In this document: piece after piece, positions 1 to 5,256 of the stretch | Position numbering within the stretch: the first letter of the stretch is position 1 | How the letters are laid out: the number at the start of each line of letters is the position of its first letter | Source of the DNA: Pseudomonadota bacterium | GTDB taxonomy: Bacteria; Pseudomonadota; Alphaproteobacteria; Acetobacterales; Acetobacteraceae | NCBI GenBank assembly: GCA_021845835.1 | Contig: JAJZVE010000177.1 | Location: 1 to 8,458, forward strand | Length of the DNA stretch: 8,458 bases | Reading direction: 5' to 3' | Program-made: the position numbers and the translations under genes | Notes under the pieces: model-generated | What the model saw: the letters and a program-made list of their open reading frames with translations, nothing else | Databases searched by the model: none | Told to the model about the DNA's origin: nothing

Positions 1-4
1 GGAC

Positions 5-271
5 ATGGCGGCGGCACGGGCACGCGAGCCGTGGGCACTCGGCGGAACGCGCGGCGCGGTCGTTGGCGGCCACATGATCCCGCTGGCCGCATACGATGGC
101 CTGGGGCCGCCTGCGCTGGCCTGGGCGGCTAGCTGGGGCCAGTGGCAGGGAATGACATGGGAGTGGATCGACGCCCGCTCCAGGCTGGCGTTGGAAGCGG
201 CATGGCGGCAACTGCTGGCGCCCGGCGTGTCGTGGGAGCGGGTGATGGCTGGCGAGGCTTGGGCTGCGTAG
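5..271 (+). CDS. Trp/Ala-rich hypothetical protein, probably 5'-truncated by the window edge
   Basis: I do not recognise this protein. The frame is open from the first bases of the window to a TAG at 269-271 and uses GC-rich third positions throughout, as expected of a real gene here. The ATG at 5 has no visible upstream region, so the true start may lie outside; an internal ATG at 74 is an alternative. The 88-residue product is rich in Trp and Ala, and its second half (WEWIDARSRLALEAAWRQLL) looks like an amphipathic helix. No signal peptide, zinc site or catalytic motif is visible. It converges with the leftward operon at 324-1644, so it belongs to a different transcription unit, perhaps the end of a module to the left. 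Confidence 0.5.
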   Translation: MAAARAREPWALGGTRGAVVGGHMIPLAAYDGLGPPALAWAASWGQWQGMTWEWIDARSRLALEAAWRQLLAPGVSWERVMAGEAWAA

Positions 272-323
272 CCGCGCCGCCTAGCCTACCCCGACACACG
301 CGCGCTTCCTTTCGGGGGTTTGA

Positions 324-593
324 CTACGCGCACTCGAAGGGGTCGAACCCGCGTTGGTCCTGCGCATACATTGCGTCGTCGGGGCGACCGGGATCATCGC
401 CCCATGCCGGGTTCCAGTTGGCCCGGATGCTGGCTGCCGTCGTGGCGTTTCCGCCCTGCTCCACGAACCGCGCCATCATCTCGCGGCAAATCTGCGCGCC
501 GCGTCGAAAGCAGGCCGTCCCGATTTCGCCGACGCGATCCTCACTGAACCCGCAGTCGCCCTGATCGTCGTCGCCCCAAGGTTCGTAGCTCAT
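324..593 (-). CDS. Small acidic phage hypothetical protein
   Basis: This 89-residue protein starts at ATG 593, with a GGAGAA Shine-Dalgarno sequence about nine bases upstream on the minus strand, and ends at TAG 324-326. Both ends are acidic (WGDDDQGDCGF near the N terminus). The middle (about residues 30-70) contains a helix CREMMARFVEQGG followed by a segment ANWNPAWGDDPGRPDD. The style is that of small phage accessory proteins, but I cannot assign a function. Its three cysteines are not arranged in CxxC pairs, so zinc binding is not indicated. It is the last gene of the leftward operon that begins at 1644. Confidence 0.75.
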   Translation of the reverse strand: MSYEPWGDDDQGDCGFSEDRVGEIGTACFRRGAQICREMMARFVEQGGNATTAASIRANWNPAWGDDPGRPDDAMYAQDQRGFDPFECA

Positions 594-624
594 ATCTGCC
601 GTTCTCCAAGATCGGGGTTTTTCG

Positions 625-909
625 TCACTCGCCGCGCGGCCGAATGGCCACGTCGAATCCGCTATCGAAGAAGTCGCCCAGGCCGCCCGCGTCGATCACG
701 ATGACCTTCGCTGGGTCGGGATGCGTCAGGACGACCTGCGTGCCGTCGTCCACCTCTATCTTCTCTGCCGGCACCCCAACCGCATCGAGAAACCGGCACA
801 TGGAGTCCGTGTTGTCCGCAGTCTCGACGCCGAGGATGGAATACTGAGCGTCCCCTCCGGCCACGAGAGCGTCATAGTCGGCGGGGATATTCCAGTGTTC
901 TACGCGCAT
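625..909 (-). CDS. Hypothetical phage protein, 94 aa
   Basis: The start at ATG 909 is supported by a GGAGGAC Shine-Dalgarno sequence eight bases upstream on the minus strand; the stop is TGA at 625-627. The product looks like a compact globular alpha/beta protein. It has alternating hydrophobic strands (VVLTHPDPAKVIVIDAGG, about residues 59-76) and an acidic surface, with no membrane segment, signal peptide or cysteine cluster. It lies 31 bases upstream of the 593 gene and 21 bases downstream of the 931-1296 gene in the same leftward unit. I do not recognise the family and propose no function. Confidence 0.75.
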   Translation of the reverse strand: MRVEHWNIPADYDALVAGGDAQYSILGVETADNTDSMCRFLDAVGVPAEKIEVDDGTQVVLTHPDPAKVIVIDAGGLGDFFDSGFDVAIRPRGE

Positions 910-930
910 GATGCGTCCTCCGACCGGGGT

Positions 931-1296
931 CTAGGACGCAGCGGCCAAGAGGGCGCGAACGTGCCGCGTGCGATACTCGCGCTCACTGAGCAGCCGGTCC
1001 ACCATGTCCTGCTGCGCGCCGATCTGCCGCGCGAGGTTATCCCGCTGCTGTTCCGCGTCTCGGAGCCGAGCGTTGATCTCGTCCGCTGCCTGCTCGGCCT
1101 GCCGGATCGCCGTGCGTAGCGCACTCCGGGCGATCGTCACGCCCGGCTCAGCCTGTTCTGAGTTCGACATCGGGCGCTGCGCCTCAATCGAGACATCGGC
1201 CTTTTGGTTCTCGCGGTCCATCTTGTTCCAATCCTTGCGGTATAGGGCTTCACAGAAAGTCTTGAACTGGTGACGTTGAAGTTCGGTCATTTGCAT
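931..1296 (-). CDS. Coiled-coil hypothetical protein, 121 aa
   Basis: This protein is dominated by a long helical, heptad-like region from about residue 60 to 115 (AADEINARLRDAEQQRDNLA and onward), typical of a dimeric or trimeric coiled coil. A basic, polar N-terminal segment (residues 1-45) precedes it. The frame runs from ATG 1296 to TAG 931-933; a second ATG lies at 1290. Neither start has a visible Shine-Dalgarno sequence: the bases before it (CCAATACCCCC) are pyrimidine-rich and follow directly on a strong hairpin. Initiation may therefore depend on read-through from the upstream gene or be inefficient. The function is unknown; a structural or regulatory partner role is only a guess from the coiled coil. 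Confidence 0.7.
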   Translation of the reverse strand: MQMTELQRHQFKTFCEALYRKDWNKMDRENQKADVSIEAQRPMSNSEQAEPGVTIARSALRTAIRQAEQAADEINARLRDAEQQRDNLARQIGAQQDMVDRLLSEREYRTRHVRALLAAAS

Positions 1297-1307
1297 GGGG
1301 GTATTGG

Positions 1308-1329
1308 CGGCGGGGCCGAAGCCCCGCCG
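1308..1329 (-). promoter_or_regulatory. Stable cUUCGg intercistronic hairpin
   Basis: A perfect 9-bp GC stem (1308-1316 pairing with 1321-1329) encloses a 4-base loop. Read on the minus strand, the loop is UUCG closed by C-G, the exceptionally stable tetraloop. It lies six bases past the TAA of the 1336-1644 gene and 11 bases before the ATG at 1296. No T-tract follows on either strand, so it is not a classical intrinsic terminator. It could attenuate transcription, block exonucleases or restrict translation of the downstream gene. The structure is seen directly; its role is inferred. Confidence 0.6.
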
Positions 1330-1335
1330 GTTGCG

Positions 1336-1644
1336 TTAGCCGATGATCCACGCGGGGAGATCGACCACCTCGCCAAGCCCATTCGGCGCGTAGGTGCGAT
1401 ACAGCCCCTTCGAGACACGATCCACGGACACCTCCGCAAGCTTCGCCGCCTGCCGTGCGGTCCTGGCGCTTCCGAAAATGCCGTCTTCGCTATCCATCAC
1501 CAGCCGGCCCGAAGCGGCCAAGTCCTGCAAGCGACGGAAGCTGCGCACCTTTTCTTCCGTAGCCGGAAGGCAGCGACGGGCGCCGTTGTCCGTCACGTCA
1601 ATGATCTTGACGGCAGAGGTGGCGCGGTTCGGATGGTTCGTCAT
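1336..1644 (-). CDS. Small basic hypothetical protein, first gene of the leftward operon; candidate regulator
   Basis: The frame extends further upstream, but ATG 1644 is the best start. It lies just left of the divergent control region, follows a purine-rich GGGCGGGAA stretch, and opens with MTNHPNRATS, matching the leader words of the rightward operon. The product is 102 residues. Residues 59-85 (SARTARQAAKLAEVSVDRVS) resemble a helix-turn-helix in spacing, with an Ala-rich helix, a turn and then a Val/Arg helix, but the match is not strong. Its position, divergent from a resolvase-like protein across a 106-base control region, is typical of a phage regulator. No membrane segment or cysteine motif is present. 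DNA binding is inferred mainly from position. Confidence 0.7.
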   Translation of the reverse strand: MTNHPNRATSAVKIIDVTDNGARRCLPATEEKVRSFRRLQDLAASGRLVMDSEDGIFGSARTARQAAKLAEVSVDRVSKGLYRTYAPNGLGEVVDLPAWIIG

Positions 1645-1689
1645 GGCTCTGTTCCCGCCCCTGAGTGACCGCGAGGCGCCGGTATCGGC

Positions 1690-1718
1690 TTGCCTTTTTA
1701 CCCGACGCGCGGTATCCA
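1690..1718 (+). promoter_or_regulatory. Rightward promoter candidate for the 1751-5965 operon
   Basis: A TTGCCT box (1690-1695, 4 of 6 matches to the sigma70 -35) is followed after 17 bases by TATCCA (1713-1718, 3 of 6). Transcription would start near 1725, giving a leader of about 26 bases before GTG 1751. It is the best match in the only gene-free interval upstream of the rightward operon. It overlaps the leftward promoter candidate and lies beside an inverted repeat. The boxes are seen; promoter activity is inferred. Confidence 0.4.
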
Positions 1719-1723
1719 TGCAA
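1695..1723 (-). promoter_or_regulatory. Leftward promoter candidate for the 1644-324 operon
   Basis: On the minus strand TTGCAT (1723-1718) and TAAAAA (1700-1695) are spaced by 17 bases, predicting a start near 1688 and a leader of about 44 bases before ATG 1644. The A/T-rich -10 is the only such run in this GC-rich interval. It is almost back to back with the rightward promoter candidate, so one bound repressor could control both directions. Confidence 0.4.
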
Positions 1724-1730
1724 GGGTAAA
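1697..1730. promoter_or_regulatory. Inverted repeat TTTACCC/GGGTAAA, candidate operator
   Basis: Perfect 7-bp arms lie at 1697-1703 and 1724-1730, separated by 20 bases. They bracket the spacer of both divergent promoter candidates. A 7-bp direct repeat, CGGTATC, at 1680-1686 and 1710-1716 is exactly 30 bases apart, close to three helical turns. The word TTACCCGACGCG (1698-1709) recurs inside the first rightward gene at 1878-1889, though a 12-mer repeat can occur by chance in a window this size. A regulator encoded on either side is the natural candidate to bind here; this is inference from position and symmetry. Confidence 0.4.
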
Positions 1731-1750
1731 TCGCACCCAGGAAAGTTACG

Positions 1751-2389
1751 GTGGGCCTTCGGACATACATTTCCAACTTATCAAAGGCTTGGCCGGAGGC
1801 CGCGCAACGGCACGTCATCCGCGAGGCCGTCCAGCGCGTGCAGACCAGCGCCGATCCGCCGGAATATTGCGACCGTCTTACCCGACGCGGCTTGCAGGCA
1901 AGGACGGCGGATTTGCTGGTGGAGCGCGCGGACATGTTACGGCCGACTAGCCGGCGCGGCGGCGAGACGATCTTCGTGGCCGCTCTCGGGTGCCTCGCCG
2001 TCAGCCCCGCCGACCTCACAGCCGTCATCGCCGCGGCGGCTGCCAGGCGGGCCACGATCGAGGTTGTGGCCGATGAGTTGACGATCCCGCCTGATCCGCC
2101 CGCGAGCGTCCTGGCGGCTGTCATGGCTACCTGGGAGAAGCGGCGCCGGCAGGGATTACACGAGGCCGGACGGCTCGCTGGGCAGAAGGCTGCGGTCGAG
2201 AAGCGCAACGCCAAGACGGCGGCGGCGGTGGCGTCAGTGGAAGCGGACTGGGGCACCGACAAGCCGTTGGCCGATCTGGTGGCACGCAGCGGCGTGACAG
2301 CCAAGACCCTCTACAAGCACTTGGGACCGCGCGCCGACGCGCGCCGCACAGTCAAGCGAAAGGAGAAACTTCGTGGCAAGCCAAACTGA
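1751..2389 (+). CDS. Serine-resolvase-like protein lacking catalytic residues; likely DNA-binding regulator
   Basis: The start is GTG 1751, supported by AGGAAAG six bases upstream. The 212-residue product follows the plan of gamma-delta/Tn3 resolvases. Residues 70-112 (GGETIFVAALGCLAVSPADL and onward) align with the resolvase segment GDVILVKKLDRLGRDTADM. Residues 120-153 match the long E-helix, and residues 172-193 (PLADLVARSGVTAKTLYKHL) match the C-terminal helix-turn-helix. The catalytic residues are not conserved. The Asp and two Arg of LDRLGR become Gly80, Cys81 and Val84, and the N-terminal RVS motif carrying the nucleophilic Ser is replaced by ISNLS. Recombinase activity is therefore unlikely. 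As first gene of the operon beside a symmetrical site, it may autoregulate. The alignment is by eye; an intact but highly divergent recombinase is the alternative. Confidence 0.7.
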   Translation: MGLRTYISNLSKAWPEAAQRHVIREAVQRVQTSADPPEYCDRLTRRGLQARTADLLVERADMLRPTSRRGGETIFVAALGCLAVSPADLTAVIAAAAARRATIEVVADELTIPPDPPASVLAAVMATWEKRRRQGLHEAGRLAGQKAAVEKRNAKTAAAVASVEADWGTDKPLADLVARSGVTAKTLYKHLGPRADARRTVKRKEKLRGKPN

Positions 2390-2549
2390 GACGACCGAAG
2401 ACGAATGCGGCTGCGGCTTGTGGGTTTGCCCGATCTGCCGACCGGCGCCCGCTCCTGATCTTCCCCGTGCTCAGAGGCAAGCCATCTTGTGCGAACAGAT
2501 TCGCCGATGGGAGGCACGGTGGCTCCCGGCCGCGCTCTGCAATGACTAA
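2373..2549 (+). CDS. 58-aa cysteine-rich miniprotein (possible zinc knuckle)
   Basis: GTG 2373 follows AAGGAGAAACTTC, a strong Shine-Dalgarno sequence at a suitable distance, and the frame ends at TAA 2547-2549. It overlaps the end of the resolvase-like gene by 17 bases and the ATG of the next gene by eight, as expected in this tightly coupled operon. Residues 11-23 carry four closely spaced cysteines (ECGCGLWVCPICR, positions 12, 14, 19 and 22), with further Cys at 40 and 56. The pattern could bind a metal but is not a family I can name. The leader ASQTETTE carries the recurrent TT word of this operon. It is easy to miss because of its length and GTG start. Confidence 0.7.
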   Translation: MASQTETTEDECGCGLWVCPICRPAPAPDLPRAQRQAILCEQIRRWEARWLPAALCND

Positions 2550-2817
2550 CCACACCCACCTCACAACAGACCTCGTCCGCGACTTGCGCGAGCGCGTCGT
2601 TGGCCACCCACGCCTGATGACGGAGGCTGCCGATGAGATCGAGCGCCTGGAGCGCGAGCGCGATGAGATGTCCGTGTTGGCGGTGCGCGACGGGCGCGAG
2701 GTCGAGCGGCTGATGGCGGAGGTTGCGCGCCTCCGCGCGGCTTTCCGCGTAAACGCGCTTCGCTGGGCGCCCCATCTGACGCACGAGGAGATCGACCGTG
2801 TTATCGCAGGACGCTGA
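2542..2817 (+). CDS. Coiled-coil phage protein, paralogue of the 4993-5256 gene
   Basis: ATG 2542 overlaps the TAA of the preceding gene (ATGACTAA); a longer upstream frame exists but runs through that gene. The 91-residue product contains VRDLRERVVGHPRLMTEAAD and then a charged helix EIERLERERDEMS, a likely coiled coil from about residue 30 to 70. Residues 10-57 are identical at 42 of 48 positions to the same residues of the protein at 4993-5256, while both ends differ. Proteins of this sort (short charged coiled coils with an ADEIERL core) are common in phage early regions and have no established function. The C-terminal HLTHEEIDRVIAGR is specific to this copy. Confidence 0.8.
   Translation: MTNHTHLTTDLVRDLRERVVGHPRLMTEAADEIERLERERDEMSVLAVRDGREVERLMAEVARLRAAFRVNALRWAPHLTHEEIDRVIAGR
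2569..2712 (+). repeat. Dispersed coding duplication, copy 1
   Basis: These 144 bases encode residues 10-57 of the coiled-coil protein and correspond in order and length, without gaps, to 5020-5163. Many of the base differences are silent, so the protein core has been kept under selection since duplication. Confidence 0.8.
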
Positions 2818-3076
2818 TCGCCAAGATCAAACGACCGACTCTGCGCACGCGCATCACGTCAAGACGGTAGGCGAAATCACCGTTGAACACGCAGTGGCGA
2901 TTTTGGCGAACGGGACGCGCGCGGCGCTGCATGCGTTGGGGGGAGACAACCCCGACCATCGCCTTGCAACGCTCGCCGCTTTCTTGTTCCACCTCTGCCA
3001 AGTCGAACCCGAGCGACGCGACAAAATGCGCGCGCTTCTTGGCGCGGTTGCAGATGAGGTGTGTCATGCCGAATGA
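2798..3076 (+). CDS. Hypothetical phage protein, 92 aa
   Basis: GTG 2798 is preceded by GAGGAG eight bases upstream and overlaps the previous gene by 20 bases. The N-terminal 18 residues are polar and disordered-looking and include the DQTTD leader word at residues 10-14. The remainder is predicted helical: VEHAVAILANGTRAALHALG (about 29-48), then LATLAAFLFHLCQVEPERR (about 56-74) and a final helix. The hydrophobic helix around 56-68 is too short and interrupted for a confident membrane span. It is unrecognised; a small helical bundle protein is the most that can be said. Confidence 0.75.
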   Translation: MLSQDADRQDQTTDSAHAHHVKTVGEITVEHAVAILANGTRAALHALGGDNPDHRLATLAAFLFHLCQVEPERRDKMRALLGAVADEVCHAE

Positions 3077-3233
3077 CCGAACCGATACGACCAGTGTTGA
3101 AGATGCCCGCAGGAATGTGAACGCATGGCTCCGCGTGCATACGGATGCTTGCCGCTGCGGCGATGATGCGCTCCGGAGGAAGGCGATCGAGCGCATTGCA
3201 TTCTGGACAGACAAGGTGCTGGGAAATGTCTGA
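3066..3233 (+). CDS. 55-aa hypothetical protein
   Basis: ATG 3066 overlaps the preceding stop by 11 bases and has a GAGG-type ribosome site upstream; the stop is TGA 3231-3233. The product has a polar leader (MPNDRTDTTS), a short helix NAWLRVH, a CRCGDD turn (Cys29 and Cys31) and a basic helix ALRRKAIERIAFWTDKV. The DNA word CCGAACCG occurs at 3077-3084, close to its position in neighbouring genes but in a different reading frame. The function is unknown. Its small size and overlap with both neighbours suggest translation coupled to them. Confidence 0.7.
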   Translation: MPNDRTDTTSVEDARRNVNAWLRVHTDACRCGDDALRRKAIERIAFWTDKVLGNV

Positions 3234-3417
3234 CGCCCCGAACCGCTCCGATACGGCTGGCCCTGAAGCCGAGGAGTTCCAGTGCCCGGCATGTCGCGGC
3301 ATGGGTGAGGTCCGTGGCCCCGAACGCGGGATGCCGTGGCTTGAATGCCGAGCGTGCGACGGCACCGGGGCGATGACGAAAGAGGAATGCGAGGCATGGC
3401 ATGACCGACAGTCCTGA
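3226..3417 (+). CDS. Zinc-ribbon miniprotein with DnaJ-type cysteine repeats
   Basis: ATG 3226 overlaps the previous stop (ATGTCTGA). The 63-residue product has two cysteine pairs, CPACRGMG (Cys20, Cys23) and CRACDGTG (Cys41, Cys44). Both match the CxxCxGxG repeat of the DnaJ zinc domain, so a single four-cysteine zinc site is likely. There is no J domain or substrate-binding domain, so it is not a DnaJ; small free-standing proteins with this pair are frequent in phages. A basic-acidic linker separates the pairs, and a short charged tail (EECEAWHDRQS) follows. The leader contains PNR at residues 5-7, encoded by CCGAACCGC. Confidence 0.8.
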   Translation: MSDAPNRSDTAGPEAEEFQCPACRGMGEVRGPERGMPWLECRACDGTGAMTKEECEAWHDRQS

Positions 3418-3664
3418 CCAGTCCCGAATGACCAAAGAACCGGCCGGTGAAATCATTGAAGCCGTCGCCCGGTTGCAGATCGCGTTTCAGAACGCAGGGC
3501 TTCGGGAGCCGGTTGCTCTTGTGGTGGCGGGCGAAGAACAGAGACGGCTTCTGGAGGAAGCGTTCGCTTGCTATCTCGGTCACGTGAGCCGCCCGAACAC
3601 TGAACGGCCGTGGGAAACCACAACGATCCGCGGCATGAAGGTAATTCACGATGTCGCAGCCTGA
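3401..3664 (+). CDS. Hypothetical phage protein, 87 aa
   Basis: ATG 3401 has a GAGG six bases upstream and overlaps the previous gene by 17 bases; a second ATG at 3428 lacks a ribosome site. The body is alpha/beta: a helix AGEIIEAVARLQIAFQNAG, a strand VALVVAG, a helix EEQRRLLEEAFACYLG, then TTTIRGMKVIHD, which reads like a C-terminal beta-hairpin. I do not recognise the family. The start region GGCATGACCGACA is shared exactly with the gene at 5861. No catalytic motif is evident. Confidence 0.75.
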   Translation: MTDSPDQSRMTKEPAGEIIEAVARLQIAFQNAGLREPVALVVAGEEQRRLLEEAFACYLGHVSRPNTERPWETTTIRGMKVIHDVAA

Positions 3665-3920
3665 AACCACCGCCGACGAGCGGCTGACCGAAGCCGAGTG
3701 GCGCGACCGCGAAATGCTGCGCCAGCATTGGGGCGCGTTTTGCGATGCGGACTTGGTGCCGGAGGGGTTCACGGATCGGATGGAGGCGGCCGGCTTCATC
3801 GCCATCCGCCCCGTGAAGAAGCGCGATCTCGACGCGCCGTTCGCCTACGAGCGCGGTATCGAGGCTGGCGGCATGCTGTGGGAACTGACGAGCAAGGGGC
3901 GTGAAGTGTATGGCCGGTGA
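3651..3920 (+). CDS. Phage protein with a winged-helix-like C-terminus
   Basis: ATG 3651 lies downstream of ATGAAGG and overlaps the preceding gene by 14 bases. After a polar leader (SQPETTADE), residues 14-50 form charged helices. The C-terminal part contains AAGFIAIRPV, AFAYERGIEAGG and LWELTSKGREVYG. The WELTSKGREV ending resembles the wing and last helix of small winged-helix proteins, in which a beta-hairpin precedes a Leu-Thr-x-x-Gly-Arg motif. That suggests, but does not prove, nucleic-acid binding. It ends TGA 3918-3920, inside the next gene's start region. Confidence 0.7.
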   Translation: MSQPETTADERLTEAEWRDREMLRQHWGAFCDADLVPEGFTDRMEAAGFIAIRPVKKRDLDAPFAYERGIEAGGMLWELTSKGREVYGR

Positions 3921-4155
3921 TCCGAACCGCACCTATTACGGTGCGCCCATCCCACGCAGCAAAGGGCCGCATCCCGATCCTTTGGCAGACGCAATGGCAT
4001 CTCGCCACTGCGTGGACTGCCGTCACTTCCACAAGGGCTACCGGCTGCAAGGCATGAAGGTTCCACCATTCTGCAATGCGGGCTTTTGTTCCGTTTCACA
4101 CGATGATCCCGCCTGCAAGGATTTCGCGGAGAAGGATCATGCCGATGCCCTCTGA
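3910..4155 (+). CDS. Five-cysteine miniprotein (putative metal binder)
   Basis: ATG 3910 is preferred over GTG 3901 because AAGGGG at 3894-3899 is well placed for the ATG but only one base from the GTG. The ATG also puts PNR (CCGAACCGC) at residues 5-7, as in three other genes. The 81-residue product has HCVDCRHF (Cys34, Cys37), FCNAGFC (Cys55, Cys60) and a final PACKDF (Cys69). This spacing is typical of small phage and plasmid proteins that end in PACKDF and probably hold a metal. The N-terminal 30 residues are Pro-rich and likely flexible. No enzymatic motif is seen. Confidence 0.75.
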   Translation: MAGDPNRTYYGAPIPRSKGPHPDPLADAMASRHCVDCRHFHKGYRLQGMKVPPFCNAGFCSVSHDDPACKDFAEKDHADAL

Positions 4156-4498
4156 CCTGTTCAAACCCGAGTGCGCCGGAGCGTCCCTGGAATGGCATGA
4201 GAAATGCCCGCGATGCGGCGCCCGCAGGCAGGACAACTGCGCGGACGACGAAGCATTCTACGCCCAGCTTGTGAAGCGCGGCGGCCGACTTGCCTCGCTC
4301 AACAAGCTATGGCCGATCGCCACTGCTCCCCAAGACGGCACATGGATTATCGGATGGGCTGCATCGGATTCGGCGCCGTATCGGGTTTCCTGGGGACGCA
4401 ATCACCGGGGCGGGTTGTCGTGGTGTTCCGCCGCCGGCTCCTTCGTCCCTGGATACATCACTCACTGGATGCCAATGCCGGAGGTTGTGAATGACTGA
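4139..4498 (+). CDS. DUF551-like phage protein with N-terminal cysteine motif
   Basis: GGAG at 4128-4131 lies seven bases before ATG 4139; the next ATG, at 4145, is a weaker alternative. The 119-residue protein has an N-terminal CPRCGARRQDNC motif (Cys23, Cys26, Cys34) and a helix EAFYAQLVKRGGR. Its C-terminal domain from residue 58 contains WPIATAPQDGTWIIGW and ends ITHWMPMPE (107-115). The Trp/Pro-Asp-Gly start and THWMP-P ending are hallmarks of the DUF551 group, small beta-rich phage proteins of unknown function. The assignment is by motif recognition. The cysteine-rich front may be a fused zinc ribbon. Confidence 0.8.
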   Translation: MPMPSDLFKPECAGASLEWHEKCPRCGARRQDNCADDEAFYAQLVKRGGRLASLNKLWPIATAPQDGTWIIGWAASDSAPYRVSWGRNHRGGLSWCSAAGSFVPGYITHWMPMPEVVND

Positions 4499-4781
4499 TT
4501 TAGTCAGCATCGAAGGAGATGACATCGTAATCCGCATCACGCCTGATGCTCTCCGGTTCGCGTCCGAGAACGGCGTTCTTTCAACGTTTTGTCCGCAGAA
4601 GAACGACTTTCGGACGGTGCGCGTTACCGACTTGGCCGCATGGCGAGCGGAAATGATCAGTGCTCTGAACCGCGAATTTGAGAACGGAGACACGCCGGTT
4701 CACCTGTTGCTCGACAGTTGCCTTCAATATGCGGTTGATCAAGGTGGCGAAGGGATTGAGATTGAGGGGGTGTTACCGTGA
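4491..4781 (+). CDS. Hypothetical phage protein, 96 aa
   Basis: ATG 4491 overlaps the previous stop and is preceded by GGAGG, one of the strongest ribosome sites in the operon. The N-terminal half reads as beta strands (DLVSIEGDDIVIRITPDALR), then a turn with CPQKNDFRTVRVTDL. The C-terminal half is helical (AAWRAEMISALNREFENGD) and ends acidic. It uses more A and T in its codons (ATT, GTA, TTT) than most neighbours, hinting at a separate origin. I do not recognise the family and see no catalytic motif. Confidence 0.75.
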   Translation: MTDLVSIEGDDIVIRITPDALRFASENGVLSTFCPQKNDFRTVRVTDLAAWRAEMISALNREFENGDTPVHLLLDSCLQYAVDQGGEGIEIEGVLP

Positions 4782-4996
4782 GAGGCGCCGCTGACCAGAC
4801 CACCGCGCCCGGCAGTATCTGGCGCCACCGGAAGCGCGGCACGACCTACACCGTCGTCGGCCGCGCCGAGTTGCAGATGGCAACCGACCTCGTGGACGGC
4901 GCCGAACTCGTAATCTACCGCGGGGAGGACGGACGCCTGTGGGCGCGGCAGGTGGACGAGTTCGAGGACGGCAGGTTCGAGCAGGTGTCACTGTGA
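4778..4996 (+). CDS. DUF1653-like small protein
   Basis: GTG 4778 forms a GTGA overlap with the previous stop and follows a GAGGGGG ribosome site. After a leader with DQTT (residues 6-9), residues 11-69 read PGSIWRHRKRGTTYTVVGRA and later VIYRGEDGRLWARQVDEFED. This resembles DUF1653: a Tyr/Trp-x-His-x-Lys-x-Gly-x-x-Tyr-x-Val opening, a VxYR strand and a W-R-x-x-x-x-F closing segment. That family is a small beta-barrel of unknown role, often in phages. The match is by motif, so the function stays open. Confidence 0.75.
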   Translation: MRGAADQTTAPGSIWRHRKRGTTYTVVGRAELQMATDLVDGAELVIYRGEDGRLWARQVDEFEDGRFEQVSL

Positions 4997-5256
4997 GCCA
5001 GAACCCGACTCAGACCACCGCAGCCATCGTCCGGGAATTGCGTGAGCGCGTCGTAGGACACCCCCGACTGATGACTGCGGCTGCCGATGAGATCGAGCGG
5101 CTGGAGCGCGAGCGCGACGAGATGTCCGCGCTGGCGTTGCGAGACGGGCGCGAGGTCGAGAGGTTACACATCGAACTCAGAGCCGCGCAAGATGCACTTG
5201 CACACATCCTCCAAGACCCGCGCAACCGTATCGTCATGGACCCGCATCATGGGTGA
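4993..5256 (+). CDS. Coiled-coil phage protein, paralogue of the 2542-2817 gene
   Basis: GTG 4993 overlaps the preceding TGA (GTGA); earlier in-frame starts lie within the upstream gene. The 87-residue protein carries VRELRERVVGHPRLMTAAAD and the charged helix EIERLERERDEMS. It is nearly identical over residues 10-57 to the 2542 gene but has its own tail (HIELRAAQDALAHILQDP). The leader SQNPTQTT belongs to the recurrent leader family. The function is unknown; if the coiled coil mediates pairing, the two paralogues could form heterodimers. It ends TGA 5254-5256, eight bases into the next gene. Confidence 0.8.
   Translation: MSQNPTQTTAAIVRELRERVVGHPRLMTAAADEIERLERERDEMSALALRDGREVERLHIELRAAQDALAHILQDPRNRIVMDPHHG
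5020..5163 (+). repeat. Dispersed coding duplication, copy 2
   Basis: This is the partner of 2569-2712. It encodes a protein core with 42 of 48 residues identical, at the same distance from the start codon. The flanking DNA is not similar beyond the leader word. Confidence 0.8.

Noticed and set aside
289..322. CCCCGA/TCGGGG inverted repeat followed by GTTTG as a terminator for the 5-271 frame
   Set aside because: The stem is only six pairs with a 17-base loop and a poor T-tract.
1878..1889. Second copy of TTACCCGACGCG inside the resolvase-like gene as an additional operator
   Set aside because: A 12-mer repeated once is near chance expectation in a window this size and this copy has no inverted partner.
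1336..2304. A 322-residue minus-strand frame covering the divergent region
   Set aside because: It would run through the control region and antisense to the resolvase-like gene. Its N-terminal two-thirds are low-complexity Arg/Ala/Ser typical of antisense GC-rich DNA; only the last 102 codons look real.
2801..3805. A 334-residue minus-strand frame antisense to several rightward genes
   Set aside because: Its composition is that of an antisense shadow (Arg/Ser/His-rich), while the plus strand holds five well-spaced genes with ribosome sites.
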